This document shows, in pieces, positions 43,874 through 52,912 of a stretch of 64,000 nt of DNA. Source of the stretch: an uncultured Dechloromonas sp. Lineage in GTDB: Bacteria > Pseudomonadota > Gammaproteobacteria > Burkholderiales > Rhodocyclaceae. A model generated the notes under the pieces. The model was not told the origin of the DNA and searched no databases. It saw nothing but the letters and a program-made list of their open reading frames with translations. Where the stretch lies: positions 41,288 to 105,287 of the forward strand of contig NZ_CAMFKO010000012.1 of NCBI RefSeq assembly GCF_945957265.1. The letters are read 5' to 3'. Each line of letters begins with the position of its first letter. The stretch's first letter is position 1. The position numbers were made by a program, and so were the translations under genes.

Positions 43874-44269
43874 TCAGGGTTTGGCGGTGACGGCAAGATG
43901 ATCGACGAACATCACGCTCGGAAATGTCCGTTTCAGCAGCTTGCTGTAGAAATTGCTCATGCTTGCGCCGTCTTCATAGCGCACGGTGCTGCCGACCTTG
44001 ATTTCGGTCTTCTGGATGGCGACCCACTGCTTCTCCTTGCTGCCCTTGCGGGCGATTTCGAGATAGCTGAATTCGTTGGCGTGGATCACCTCGAGTACCT
44101 TGCCTTCGTTCGGCAGGTCGGCGGCACGCGGCGGTTTTTCCGGCACGAGCAGGTCGCTGGCCTGGGCCGGCGTCGGGTGGCCGGCCGGCGGGGCCGCGTG
44201 CAGCGGCAGCGCGAGGGCGGCGGCGAGGAGCCAGCCGTAGCGGCAAGACTGGCGAAATGGGCGGGGCAT
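43874..44269 (-). CDS. Periplasmic NrfJ-like protein
   Basis: 131-residue protein with a signal peptide (residues about 1-24, ending LHA). The mature part has GKVLEVIHANEFSYLEI, WVAIQKTEIKVGSTVRY and MSNFYSKLLKRTFPSVMFVD, a pattern I recall from NrfJ-like proteins found with nitrite reductase clusters. It has no heme motif. Start 44269 is favoured by GGAG six bases before it. The biochemical role is unknown; it may bind a small periplasmic ligand or assist cytochrome assembly. No nrf genes are nearby. Confidence 0.6.
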   Translation of the reverse strand: MPRPFRQSCRYGWLLAAALALPLHAAPPAGHPTPAQASDLLVPEKPPRAADLPNEGKVLEVIHANEFSYLEIARKGSKEKQWVAIQKTEIKVGSTVRYEDGASMSNFYSKLLKRTFPSVMFVDHLAVTAKP

Positions 44270-44398
44270 GGGCGACTCCATGGTTGGTGCGGACGCACGT
44301 TTTAACACGTCCGGAGGCCGGCTGGGTATCCCCCGTCGTGCCGACGACGGGGAATCGGTTAGAGTGTGGCCCCGATCCGCCCCCCTTCATGCCCGACC

Positions 44399-45646
44399 AT
44401 GCCTTCGTTCGACGATCAATCCCTTGCCCGGCTGTCCGCTTTTCTCCGCGACCTGGGGCTGGCGCTGCATGTCAGCGGCGCGCCGGCACATGATCTGGAA
44501 CGCAGCCTGAACACGACGGGCGCACGTCTCGGCATGCGGGTCGAGGGCTTCGCCGTGCTCACCTTCCTGGCGCTGACCGTGGTCGCCGGCGACGGCACGC
44601 GACGGGTCGAGATGCTCCGCTTGCCGCCCTACGACTTCAACATGGCGCGCCTGATCGCCTTGCAGTCCCTGAGCCGCGACATCGCATCGGCGGAAGCGAT
44701 CGACGACTACACGGCCCGCCTCGCCGACATCATGCGCCAGCCGTCGCCCTGGTCGGGCTGGGCCATGGCGGCGATGGGCTTCCTGCTCTCCGGGGCAGTC
44801 GCCCTGCTGCTGCGCGGCGGCTGGGTGGAGATGCTGTGCGGCGGCTTCATCGGCGTGCTGTTCGTCGGCGGCTACATCGGCTTCTCGCGCTACCCGCGCC
44901 TGGCGCCCGCCGTGCCGGTCATCCTCAGCGCCCTGGCGGCCTTCCTGGCGCAGGCGCTGGCCCTGGCTTTCCCGCAGCAGGTGCCCTTCGTGTCGGCGGT
45001 GGCCGGCATAGTCTTCCTGCTCCCGGGGTTCATGCTGACCGTGGCCATGTCGGAGCTGGCGACCCAGAACTACCTGGCCGGCACAGGCCGGCTGACCGGC
45101 GCTTTCGTGCTGCTCTTCCTGCTCGGCGCCGGACTGGCCATCGGCACCCAGGTGGCGCTGGCCTGCCTGCCTGGGCAGGCGCAGGGGGCGCCCTTGCCGG
45201 TCGCGCCATGGGTGGTCTGGCTGGCCATCGCCACGCTCGGGGTGTCGCTGCTCGGCGTGCTGCAGGCGCCGGCCTCGGCGGTGCTGGTTTCGGTCGGCAG
45301 CTGCCTGCTGGCCTGGGCCGTCTTTTCCTTGCTCGACGCCCGCCTGGGCAGCGTGGTCGCCGCCTTCGCCGCCGCCCTGGTCGTGGCCTGTGCCGGGCAC
45401 GTCTACGAACACCTCGGCCAGCGGCCGGCGGCGCTCGTCCAGATACCGGGCCTGATCACGCTGGTCCCCGGCAGCATGGGCTTTCGCGGCTTGCACGCGC
45501 TGATGCAGCAGGACAGCGTCGCCGGCATCGGCCTGATCACCGAGATGGTCGTCACCGGCGCCGTGCTGGCCGTGGGGCTGCTGCTGGCCGACAACATCAT
45601 GCCGCTGCTCTTCGAGCGCTCGAACGCCGGGCGGAAAGAATCCTGA
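44399..45646 (+). CDS. ThrE-like threonine/serine exporter family protein
   Basis: 415-residue membrane protein. The N-terminal DUF1212-like soluble domain (LGLALHVSGAPAHDLE, LALTVVAGDG) is followed by about ten transmembrane segments that form the DUF1212 and DUF3815 halves. Family segments include IVFLLPGFMLTVAMSELA and ITLVPGSMGFRGLHALM. Both halves occur in one chain. Substrate threonine or serine is inferred from family. Start ATG 44399 is not marked by a clear ribosome site. Its stop overlaps the start of a 2H phosphoesterase gene. Confidence 0.82.
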   Translation: MPSFDDQSLARLSAFLRDLGLALHVSGAPAHDLERSLNTTGARLGMRVEGFAVLTFLALTVVAGDGTRRVEMLRLPPYDFNMARLIALQSLSRDIASAEAIDDYTARLADIMRQPSPWSGWAMAAMGFLLSGAVALLLRGGWVEMLCGGFIGVLFVGGYIGFSRYPRLAPAVPVILSALAAFLAQALALAFPQQVPFVSAVAGIVFLLPGFMLTVAMSELATQNYLAGTGRLTGAFVLLFLLGAGLAIGTQVALACLPGQAQGAPLPVAPWVVWLAIATLGVSLLGVLQAPASAVLVSVGSCLLAWAVFSLLDARLGSVVAAFAAALVVACAGHVYEHLGQRPAALVQIPGLITLVPGSMGFRGLHALMQQDSVAGIGLITEMVVTGAVLAVGLLLADNIMPLLFERSNAGRKES

Positions 45647-46323
45647 TGCCCGAGGCGCGGACGCAGCCGAGCATCCGCCGTGACTTCGTCGAATGGCATC
45701 GCGGGCGGCAGCCCTACGTGTTCTGGGCGCTCGATGTCGATACGCCGGCCGTCGCCGACAGCGTGGCCCGCCATGCCCGCCTGCTGGCGGACGGCCTGCT
45801 CGAAGGCTACCGCCGCCAGCCGCATGTCACGCTCGACGTGTGCGGCTTTCCGTCCCCCCGGCCGGCCGATGGCGACGAGTTCGGCCCCGAACTGCTGGCC
45901 CGCCAGCTGGCCGCCTTGCGCCTGGCCAGGCCGGGGCCGTTTGCGATAGCGATCGGCGCGGCGGACAGCTTCCTCTCGGCACCCTACCTGAGAGTGCGGG
46001 ATACGCAAGGCGGCATCGCCGCGCTGCGCCGATGCCTGGCGATCGACGGCGCGCACCGCTTGCTCGGGGATTATGTGCCGCATGTGACGATCGGCCTGTA
46101 TGCCCGATCCCTCGTCTTTTCCGAGGTCCGGGAGCGTCTGCTCGGCGAGCGGCGCGACAGCCTGGTTTTCCCGGTGGCGCGGTTGTCGCTGATGGCTTAT
46201 GCGCCGGCCGAAATCGGCGGGCGGCTCGCTTGTCTCGCCGATTACGAACTGGCATCGGGCGACTGGCGCTGGCACGATGCGGCGCCGGCCGGCGGCCTGG
46301 ATTTCCTGAGGGCTGCGCGCTGA
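45646..46323 (+). CDS. 2'-5' RNA ligase/2H phosphoesterase superfamily protein
   Basis: 225-residue protein with two spaced HxT motifs, PHVTLDVCGF (about residues 63-72) and PHVTIGLYAR (about 146-155), the catalytic signature of 2H phosphoesterases. It likely cleaves or ligates a 2',3'-cyclic or 2'-5' bond in RNA or a cyclic nucleotide. The ATG overlaps the ThrE-like stop (TGATG). Its substrate is not known; 2H proteins in this size range also act on ADP-ribose 1'',2''-cyclic phosphate. No signal peptide. Confidence 0.78.
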   Translation: MPEARTQPSIRRDFVEWHRGRQPYVFWALDVDTPAVADSVARHARLLADGLLEGYRRQPHVTLDVCGFPSPRPADGDEFGPELLARQLAALRLARPGPFAIAIGAADSFLSAPYLRVRDTQGGIAALRRCLAIDGAHRLLGDYVPHVTIGLYARSLVFSEVRERLLGERRDSLVFPVARLSLMAYAPAEIGGRLACLADYELASGDWRWHDAAPAGGLDFLRAAR

Positions 46324-46384
46324 TCCTTGTCCGGCGCTGATTTTCCGCGTCGCTTCGGGCAGAATGGCCGCAAGGAGGTGAATC

Positions 46385-47713
46385 ATGGTGGCTGGAAACC
46401 TGGTCGACAAGCTGCGCTCGCTGATGGGCGGCGGCGCCGAACGCATCGCCCTGACCGCGCGGGGCGTCGAGCAATTGCGCGCGCAGTTGCGCGAATGCGC
46501 CGAAAGCCTGGGCGGCGAGGTGTCGGCGCGGAGCCGGGCGGCGCGCCTGGCGGAAACCTACCTGCGCCTCAACGACGAGGGGCGGCAGCGCTTCCTGAAA
46601 CTGATCGCCCTCGAATTCGGCCCCGATCCGGCCAAGGTGGCGAACGCCCACAAGGATTACCAGAAGGCGGTCGGCACGCCCGAGCAATGGAAGGCCGAGG
46701 CTGCCCTGCGCGGCGCCATGCGCTCGTCGCGCATCCGCATCCTGACCCAGTTCAACGCCATGCCGCAGGGCGTCAAGTTCCTCGTCGACCTGCGCGCCGA
46801 TCTGCTGCGCTACCTGGAAAACGACAAGGAGCTGGCGGTGCTCGACCGCGAGCTGGAGTCGCGCCTGTCGGCCTGGTTCGACGTCGGCTTCCTCGAATTG
46901 CAGCGCATCACCTGGAACTCGCCGGCCGCCTTGCTGGAAAAGCTGATCGAGTACGAAGCGGTGCACGAGATTCGCTCCTGGACCGACCTGAAGAACCGCC
47001 TCGATTCCGACCGCCGCCTGTACGCCTTCTTCCACCCGCGCATGCCGGCCGAGCCGCTGATCTTCGTCGAGGTGGCGCTGACCGACCACCTGGCCGACAA
47101 CGTCCAGGCGCTGCTCGACGAGAACGCGCCGGTCTTCGACAACCGCAAGGCCGATACGGCGATCTTCTATTCGATTTCCAATACCCAGATCGGGCTGCGC
47201 GGCGTGTCCTTCGGCAATTTCCTGCTCAAGCGGGTGATCGACGACCTCAAGCGCGATTTCCCCAAGCTGGCCCACTTCGCCACGCTGTCGCCGATGCCCG
47301 GCCTGGCGGCCTGGGTGCGCCGGAACCCTCAGGTGCTGGCCGACGTCGGGATCGAACGCTCGCTCGACGAGTTGTCGAACGGCGCCTGGGCGCAGGACAA
47401 GAAGCAGGTGCGCAGCCTGCGCGATCCGCTCGGCCGGCTCGGCGCGCGCTATCTGGCGGCCGCCAAGCAGGGCGGCGCCGAAAGCGGGCCGCCGCTCGAC
47501 CCGGTGTCGCGCTTCCACCTCGGCAACGGCGCCCGCATCGAACGCCTGAATTACCTGGGCGACAGTTCCGCCAAGGGCTTCCGGCAATCCTTCGGCCTGA
47601 TGGTCAATTACCTGTACAGTCCGGAAGAAATCGAGACCAACCTCGAGGCCTTCGCCGGGCAGGGGACGATCGCCATGTCGGCGACGGTGCGGCGCCTGGC
47701 CAAGGCGACGTAG
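46385..47713 (+). CDS. Malonyl-CoA decarboxylase
   Basis: 442-residue enzyme that decarboxylates malonyl-CoA to acetyl-CoA. The helical N-terminal bundle (to about 180) is followed by the acetyltransferase-like domain with [37 protein letters not shown], the Ser motif FATLSPMPG and the His motif [17 protein letters not shown] strong AGGAGGTG (46373-46380) precedes the ATG. It lacks neighbours for malonate uptake or malonyl-CoA synthetase (matB), so it may control malonyl-CoA or serve methylmalonyl or malonate use at a distance. Confidence 0.92.
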   Translation: MVAGNLVDKLRSLMGGGAERIALTARGVEQLRAQLRECAESLGGEVSARSRAARLAETYLRLNDEGRQRFLKLIALEFGPDPAKVANAHKDYQKAVGTPEQWKAEAALRGAMRSSRIRILTQFNAMPQGVKFLVDLRADLLRYLENDKELAVLDRELESRLSAWFDVGFLELQRITWNSPAALLEKLIEYEAVHEIRSWTDLKNRLDSDRRLYAFFHPRMPAEPLIFVEVALTDHLADNVQALLDENAPVFDNRKADTAIFYSISNTQIGLRGVSFGNFLLKRVIDDLKRDFPKLAHFATLSPMPGLAAWVRRNPQVLADVGIERSLDELSNGAWAQDKKQVRSLRDPLGRLGARYLAAAKQGGAESGPPLDPVSRFHLGNGARIERLNYLGDSSAKGFRQSFGLMVNYLYSPEEIETNLEAFAGQGTIAMSATVRRLAKAT

Positions 47714-47772
47714 GCGGAACGGGCCGCTCGTCGCTACAATCGGCGCTTGAATCCGCTGACGAGGAAGGACCA

Positions 47773-48294
47773 ATGGCTGTTCGCGACATCCTGCGCATGG
47801 GCGATCCGCGCCTGCTGATACCGGCCGAACCGGTCGCCGCCTTCGATACCCCGGAATTGCATGCCCTGATCGCCGACATGATGGAGACGATGGCGGTCGC
47901 CGGCGGTGTCGGCCTGGCCGCCCCGCAGATCGGCGTCGGCCGGCAGGTGGTGATTTTCGGTTTCGAGCGCAGCGTGCGCTACCCGGATGCCCCGGCCGTG
48001 CCGCTGACCGTGCTGATCAACCCGCGCATCGAACCGCTCGGCAGCGAGGAAGTCGCGGCCTGGGAAGGCTGTCTGTCGGTGCCCGGCCTGCGCGGCGAAG
48101 TCGCCCGGCCCGAGCGCATCCGCTACAGCGGCTACGACCCGCGGGGGAATCGCATCGAGCGCGAGGTGGAAGGCTTTCACGCCCGCGTCGTGCAGCACGA
48201 ATGCGACCACCTCCACGGCATTCTCTACCCGATGCGCGTGCGCGATTTCTCGCGTTTCGGCTTTACCGACGTGCTCTTTCCGGAACTGAGCTAG
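47773..48294 (+). CDS. def: Peptide deformylase
   Basis: 173-residue metalloenzyme that removes the N-formyl group from nascent proteins. The three family motifs are intact: [18 protein letters not shown] and QHECDHLHG with the HExxH-like metal site. The start ATG 47773 follows GAGGAAGG and a TACAAT -10. It may be a paralogue of a fmt-linked def elsewhere, which I cannot see. The stop overlaps the convergent EamA gene: the palindrome CTAG serves as stop for both. Confidence 0.95.
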   Translation: MAVRDILRMGDPRLLIPAEPVAAFDTPELHALIADMMETMAVAGGVGLAAPQIGVGRQVVIFGFERSVRYPDAPAVPLTVLINPRIEPLGSEEVAAWEGCLSVPGLRGEVARPERIRYSGYDPRGNRIEREVEGFHARVVQHECDHLHGILYPMRVRDFSRFGFTDVLFPELS

Positions 48295-49172
48295 GGCGAT
48301 GGCTGGCTGAACAGCGCCAGCGCGACGACCCCGGCGATCATGAAGACGGTGCCGATCAGTCGCGACGGAACCAGGGTTTCGCGCAGCACCCGGGCGCCGA
48401 GATAGACGCCGATGAGCATCGACAATTCGCGCAGCGGCGCGACATAGCTGAGCGGCGCCCGCTGGATGGCGAACAGCACCAGCAGGTAGGCGAGCGGCGA
48501 CAGGATGCCGACGGCGACGATGGCCGGCCGGTTGCGTCCCCATTCGGCGCGCACCGCAGGCATGTCGCGCAGCGCCTGCGGCGTCAGGATCAGCGTGCGC
48601 AGGCCGAGGCACAGCACGTAGAAAAGGAGGGGTGACAGGCCGAGCACCTTGATCGCCCAGCCGTCGAGCACCGTGTAGGCGGCGATGCACAGGCCGGTCA
48701 GCGAGCCCCAGAGCAGGCCGGCGCGGGCGCGGGCCGTGGCGGCCCGGTGGATGCGGTGGGCGCCGGATACCAGGAAAATGCCCGCCAGCAGCGCCAGGAT
48801 GCCGATCCAGCCGGCCCGGTTGGGCATTTCGCCGAGCAGGACGATGGCCGCCGTGACCGAGAAGAGCGGGCCGGTGCCGCGCGCCAGCGGATAGACCACC
48901 GAGAAATCGCTCTTCCGATACCCCTGCTGCAGTACCAGCGAATAGACCGCATGCATCAGTGCGCTGCCGGCGATGGCCGCCCAGGCGAGCGCCGTCAGCG
49001 GCGCCGGGTTGGCGTGCCAGGCCCAGGCGGCGAAGGGCAGGGCCGCCGCGCTGCTGACCAGCCCGAACAGCCAGACGAAGGGCAGGCCGCCGGCCGCCTT
49101 CTTGGCGAGCAGGTTCCAGGCGGCGTGGCACAAGGCGCCGGTGACGACGAGGAGCAGGGCGATTGAATCCAC
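48291..49172 (-). CDS. EamA/DMT-family transporter
   Basis: About 293-residue inner-membrane protein with ten predicted transmembrane helices in two EamA repeats. [20 protein letters not shown] is the first helix boundary, and [14 protein letters not shown] is the conserved loop of the DMT family. The start is uncertain; GTG 49172 ([10 protein letters not shown]) begins the first helix, while ATG 49226 adds a basic segment. Substrate unknown. The end meets def convergently at a shared CTAG. Confidence 0.78.
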   Translation of the reverse strand: MDSIALLLVVTGALCHAAWNLLAKKAAGGLPFVWLFGLVSSAAALPFAAWAWHANPAPLTALAWAAIAGSALMHAVYSLVLQQGYRKSDFSVVYPLARGTGPLFSVTAAIVLLGEMPNRAGWIGILALLAGIFLVSGAHRIHRAATARARAGLLWGSLTGLCIAAYTVLDGWAIKVLGLSPLLFYVLCLGLRTLILTPQALRDMPAVRAEWGRNRPAIVAVGILSPLAYLLVLFAIQRAPLSYVAPLRELSMLIGVYLGARVLRETLVPSRLIGTVFMIAGVVALALFSQPSP

Positions 49173-49336
49173 GAAGGGGCAGGCGAGGCAAAACGGCAGG
49201 GTAGCAAATGCGCGCCGTGTCGGCATACGGGGAATCACCGGCGATATTTCGTCGGTGAATCGACGGGGCGGGGGAAACGCCATGCCGGCCGGGGGGCATC
49301 TGCTAGAATTGCGCCTGATTTTTCCGGTCTTTTTCC

Positions 49337-51262
49337 TTGTCCTCCGTTCCCGAAATCTTCTCGCCCGACGGGCCGTTCGCCCGCGCCATCGGCGGCTATC
49401 GCATCCGCCAGCAGCAGGTCGACATGGCCGAGCGCATCGCCGCCGCCATCCATGGCAACTCGGTCTTCATCGCCGAGGCGGGCACCGGCACGGGCAAGAC
49501 CTTCGCCTACCTGGTGCCGGCCCTGCAGTCGAACGGCAAGGTCATCGTGTCCACCGGCACCAAGACCCTGCAGGACCAGCTGTTCAACAAGGACCTGCCG
49601 ATGGTCCGCGACATCCTCAAGGCGCCGGTCAAGATCGCCTTGCTCAAGGGGCGGGCCAATTACGTCTGCCCCTACCACCTGCAGCGTTCGCTGGCCGACG
49701 GCCGTTTCCTGACCCGCGAGGACGCCGCCGACGCCCGCCGCATCTCGGTCTTCGCCAAGACCACGCAGACCGGCGACAAGGCCGAGTGCATCGAGGTCAA
49801 CGAAAACTCCCCGGTGTGGAACAGCGCCACCTCGACGCGCGACAACTGCCTGGGCCAGGATTGCCCGGACTACAAGGAATGCTTCGTCATGCAGGCGCGC
49901 AAGGAGGCGATGGCGGCCGACCTGGTGGTGGTCAACCACCACCTGTTCTTCGCCGACGTGATGCTCCGCGACGAAGGCATGGCCGAACTGCTCCCGGCCT
50001 GCAACACGGTGATCTTCGACGAGGCGCACCAGTTGCCGGAAGTGGCGACCCTGTTCTTCGGCGACAGCGTGTCGACCGCGCAGGTCGTCGACCTGGCGCG
50101 CGACGCCAAGGCCGAGGGCCTGACCAGCGCCCGCGATTGCCTCGACATCCAGAGCGGCGCCAAGGCCATCGAGAAGGCGGCGCGCGACCTGCGCCTGTCG
50201 GTCGGCGTCGATGCCGGGCGCTTTTCCTACGACCAGTTGCAGGAGCGGCCGGAATTCGCCCCCGCGCTGAAGCTGCTCGACGAGGAAGTCGCCAAGTTCG
50301 CCGCCATCCTCGAAACCCAGGCGCAGCGCGCCGAGGGCATCGAGAAATGCTGGCAGCGCGCGGTCGAGCTGCAGCAGCGCCTGGCGCAGTGGCAGAACCT
50401 GGCCGACCTCGGCTATGTGCGCTGGGGCGAGGCCTTCACGCAATCGCTGCAGCTGAACTCGACGCCGCTCAAGGTCGCCGACATCTTCCGCAAGCAGATG
50501 GGCGGCCATCCCCGCGCCTGGATCTTCACCTCGGCGACCCTCGCCGTGCAGGGCAAGTTCCACCATTACTGCGCCGAGCTCGGCCTTGGCGACCCCGATT
50601 CCGCCTGCTGGCACAGCCCCTTCGACTACGGCGAGCAGGCCGTGCTCTACGTGCCGCTCGGCATGCCCGACCCGAACGCCTGGAACTACACCGACACCGT
50701 GGTCGAGGCGGCCTGGCCGGCGGTCAAGGCGGCCAAGGGCGGCGCCTTCTTCCTGTGCACCAGCCTGCGCGCCATGCGCCGCACGCACGAGCTGCTCAAG
50801 GCGAAAATCGAGGACGAGGGGCTGGACATCCCGCTGCTGGTGCAGGGCGAGGGCAGCAAGAACGACCTGCTGCAACGCTTCCGCAACCACGGCGCGTCCA
50901 TACTGGTCGGCAGCCAGAGCTTCTGGGAGGGCGTGGACGTGCGCGGCGAGGCGCTGTCGCTGGTCGTCATCGACAAGATTCCCTTCGCCCCGCCCGACGA
51001 CCCGGTGCTCTCGGCGCGCATCGAGCAGATGAAGCGCGAAGGCCGCAACGCCTTCATCGAGTACCAGCTGCCGCGCGCCGTCATCAACGTCAAGCAGGGC
51101 GCCGGCCGGCTGATCCGCGACGAGAACGACAAGGGCGTGCTGATGATCTGCGATCCCCGACTCATATCAAAGCCCTATGGCCGCAAGGTCTGGCAAAGTC
51201 TGCCGCCGATGAAGCGCACCCGCGAACTGCAGGTCGTGCTCGATTTCTTCGCCCATCGCTGA
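49337..51262 (+). CDS. yoaA: DinG/YoaA-family ATP-dependent DNA helicase
   Basis: 641-residue XPD-type superfamily 2 helicase. Walker A EAGTGTGKT is at residues 47-55 and the DEAH box is in VIFDEAHQLPE. Cys111, Cys171, Cys176 and Cys182 form the likely 4Fe-4S cluster (CLGQDCPDYKEC). Motif VI-like QGAGRLIRDENDKGV is near the C-terminus. Length fits YoaA better than DinG, which is longer. The start is TTG 49337; TAGAAT at 49304-49309 predicts a transcript start near 49316, supporting it, and no nearby in-frame ATG exists. Confidence 0.88.
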   Translation: MSSVPEIFSPDGPFARAIGGYRIRQQQVDMAERIAAAIHGNSVFIAEAGTGTGKTFAYLVPALQSNGKVIVSTGTKTLQDQLFNKDLPMVRDILKAPVKIALLKGRANYVCPYHLQRSLADGRFLTREDAADARRISVFAKTTQTGDKAECIEVNENSPVWNSATSTRDNCLGQDCPDYKECFVMQARKEAMAADLVVVNHHLFFADVMLRDEGMAELLPACNTVIFDEAHQLPEVATLFFGDSVSTAQVVDLARDAKAEGLTSARDCLDIQSGAKAIEKAARDLRLSVGVDAGRFSYDQLQERPEFAPALKLLDEEVAKFAAILETQAQRAEGIEKCWQRAVELQQRLAQWQNLADLGYVRWGEAFTQSLQLNSTPLKVADIFRKQMGGHPRAWIFTSATLAVQGKFHHYCAELGLGDPDSACWHSPFDYGEQAVLYVPLGMPDPNAWNYTDTVVEAAWPAVKAAKGGAFFLCTSLRAMRRTHELLKAKIEDEGLDIPLLVQGEGSKNDLLQRFRNHGASILVGSQSFWEGVDVRGEALSLVVIDKIPFAPPDDPVLSARIEQMKREGRNAFIEYQLPRAVINVKQGAGRLIRDENDKGVLMICDPRLISKPYGRKVWQSLPPMKRTRELQVVLDFFAHR

Positions 51263-51266
51263 GGCC

Positions 51267-52388
51267 ATGAAAACCACTTTCGACCAGCTGCGCGAGCGCC
51301 AGCCGCAATTCTTCTCCGGCGCGGCCATCGCCCTTCCCGCCGCGACCTTGCAGGCGATGGCCGACCTCGTCGCGGCCATCGAATCGGTCATCGCATTGCC
51401 CGCCTACCAGGCGCACGCGCTGGCCCAGGCGCCGGCCATCGCCCGCCTGCCGACCCGGACGCGCGGCGCCTTCATGGGTTACGACGTGCATCTCACCGAG
51501 GCCGGCCCCAGGCTGATCGAGATCAACACCAATGCCGGCGGCGGCCTGCTCAATGCCTACCTGCTGGCCGAGCACGGCAAGGCGGAGGAGGGCGCGCGGG
51601 TGCGCGACGAATACGTTGCCATGTTCCGCGAGGAGTGGCGCCTGGAGCGCGGCGACGTACCGCTGTGCCGCATCGCCATCGTCGATGAAAACCCGGCCGG
51701 GCAGTTCCTGGCGCCGGAATTCACACTGTTCAAGGAGTTGTTCGAAGCGCACGGCATTGCCGCCGTGGTCTGCGACCCGGCCGAACTGGCTTTCGACGGC
51801 GAAGTGCTCCGTCACGACGGCCAGGCGGTCGACCTGATCTACAACCGCCTGACCGATTTCGCTTTCGATGCGACGGAAAATGCCGTCATCCGCACGGCTT
51901 TCGAGCAGGGCAAGGTCGTGGTGACCCCGAACCCGCGCCACCATGCCTTGTACGCCGACAAGCGCAACCTGATGCAGTTGTCGGACGAGGCGGCCCTGCT
52001 TGCGCTCGGCGTCGATGCACCCACCCGCCAGACCCTGCTGGCCGGCATTCCGCAAACCGTGGCGGTGACGCCGGAGCAGGGAGAAGCCTTCTGGTCCGGG
52101 CGCAAGCGCTGGTTCTTCAAGCCGCCGGCCGGCTTTGGCAGCCGCGCCGCTTATCGCGGCGACAAGCTGACCCGCCGCGTGTTCGAGGAAGTCCTGCACG
52201 GCGGCTACATCGCGCAGGAAATCGCGCCGCCCTCCGAGCATGCTGTCGGCGAGGCGACGATGAAGGCCGACATCCGCTGCTACGTCTACAACGGCCGTAT
52301 CCAGCTGGTCGCCGCCCGCCTGTACCAGGGGCAAACCACCAATTTTCGGACGCCGGGCGGCGGATTCGCCCCGGTCTTTACCGTTTGA
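51267..52388 (+). CDS. ATP-grasp fold protein of unknown function
   Basis: 373-residue protein. The C-terminal part looks like an ATP-grasp domain: KRWFFKPPAGFGSRAAYRG (ATP-binding strand and Lys), YIAQEIAPPSE, and DIRCYVYNGRIQLVAARLY, with a late NFRTPGGGFAPV. The N-terminal part has LIEINTNAGGGLLNAY, reminiscent of the metal-binding segment of ATP-grasp ligases placed early, so the domain may be circularly permuted. It starts four bases after the helicase stop and 17 before mobB. The amide-forming substrate cannot be told. Confidence 0.65.
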   Translation: MKTTFDQLRERQPQFFSGAAIALPAATLQAMADLVAAIESVIALPAYQAHALAQAPAIARLPTRTRGAFMGYDVHLTEAGPRLIEINTNAGGGLLNAYLLAEHGKAEEGARVRDEYVAMFREEWRLERGDVPLCRIAIVDENPAGQFLAPEFTLFKELFEAHGIAAVVCDPAELAFDGEVLRHDGQAVDLIYNRLTDFAFDATENAVIRTAFEQGKVVVTPNPRHHALYADKRNLMQLSDEAALLALGVDAPTRQTLLAGIPQTVAVTPEQGEAFWSGRKRWFFKPPAGFGSRAAYRGDKLTRRVFEEVLHGGYIAQEIAPPSEHAVGEATMKADIRCYVYNGRIQLVAARLYQGQTTNFRTPGGGFAPVFTV

Positions 52389-52405
52389 ACGAGTAAAATC
52401 CCGCC

Positions 52406-52912
52406 ATGAAAGTTTTTGGCATCGCCGGTTATTCCGGCTCCGGCAAGACGACCTTGCTGGAAAAACTCATTCCCCAGCTCACCGCCCGCGGCCTCAAGGT
52501 GTCGGTGATCAAGCACGCCCACCACGGCTTCGACATCGACCGGCCGGGCAAGGACTCCTATCGCCACCGCGAAGCCGGCGCCAGCGAGGTGCTGCTCTCC
52601 TGCGGCGACCGCTGGGCGCTGATGCACGAGCGGCGCGAGGAGCCGGAGCCGACGCTCAACGAACTGCTCGGCCACCTGTCGCCCTGCGACCTGGTGCTGA
52701 TCGAAGGCTTCAAGCAGGAACCGGTGCCCAAGCTCGAGGTCTATCGGCCGGAAAACGGCAAGCCGCCGCTCTTTTCCGAGCGCACGGATATCGTCGCCAT
52801 CGCGACCGATGCCGATCTCGCCACCGACCTGCCGACACTGCCCCTGAGCGACTATGCGGCCATCGCCGATTTCGTCATGAACATCATGCAACTGCAGGAA
52901 CGCCCATGCTGA
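52406..52912 (+). CDS. mobB: Molybdopterin-guanine dinucleotide biosynthesis protein MobB
   Basis: 168-residue GTP-binding protein that assists MobA in guanylylating molybdopterin. The P-loop [14 protein letters not shown] is at residues 8-21; [19 protein letters not shown] and [17 protein letters not shown] are family blocks. It overlaps moeA by seven bases (ATG 52906), so molybdenum cofactor genes mobB-moeA-moaD are coupled. mobA is not in the window. The TAAAAT just before the ATG could be a -10, which would make a near-leaderless transcript. Confidence 0.95.
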   Translation: MKVFGIAGYSGSGKTTLLEKLIPQLTARGLKVSVIKHAHHGFDIDRPGKDSYRHREAGASEVLLSCGDRWALMHERREEPEPTLNELLGHLSPCDLVLIEGFKQEPVPKLEVYRPENGKPPLFSERTDIVAIATDADLATDLPTLPLSDYAAIADFVMNIMQLQERPC

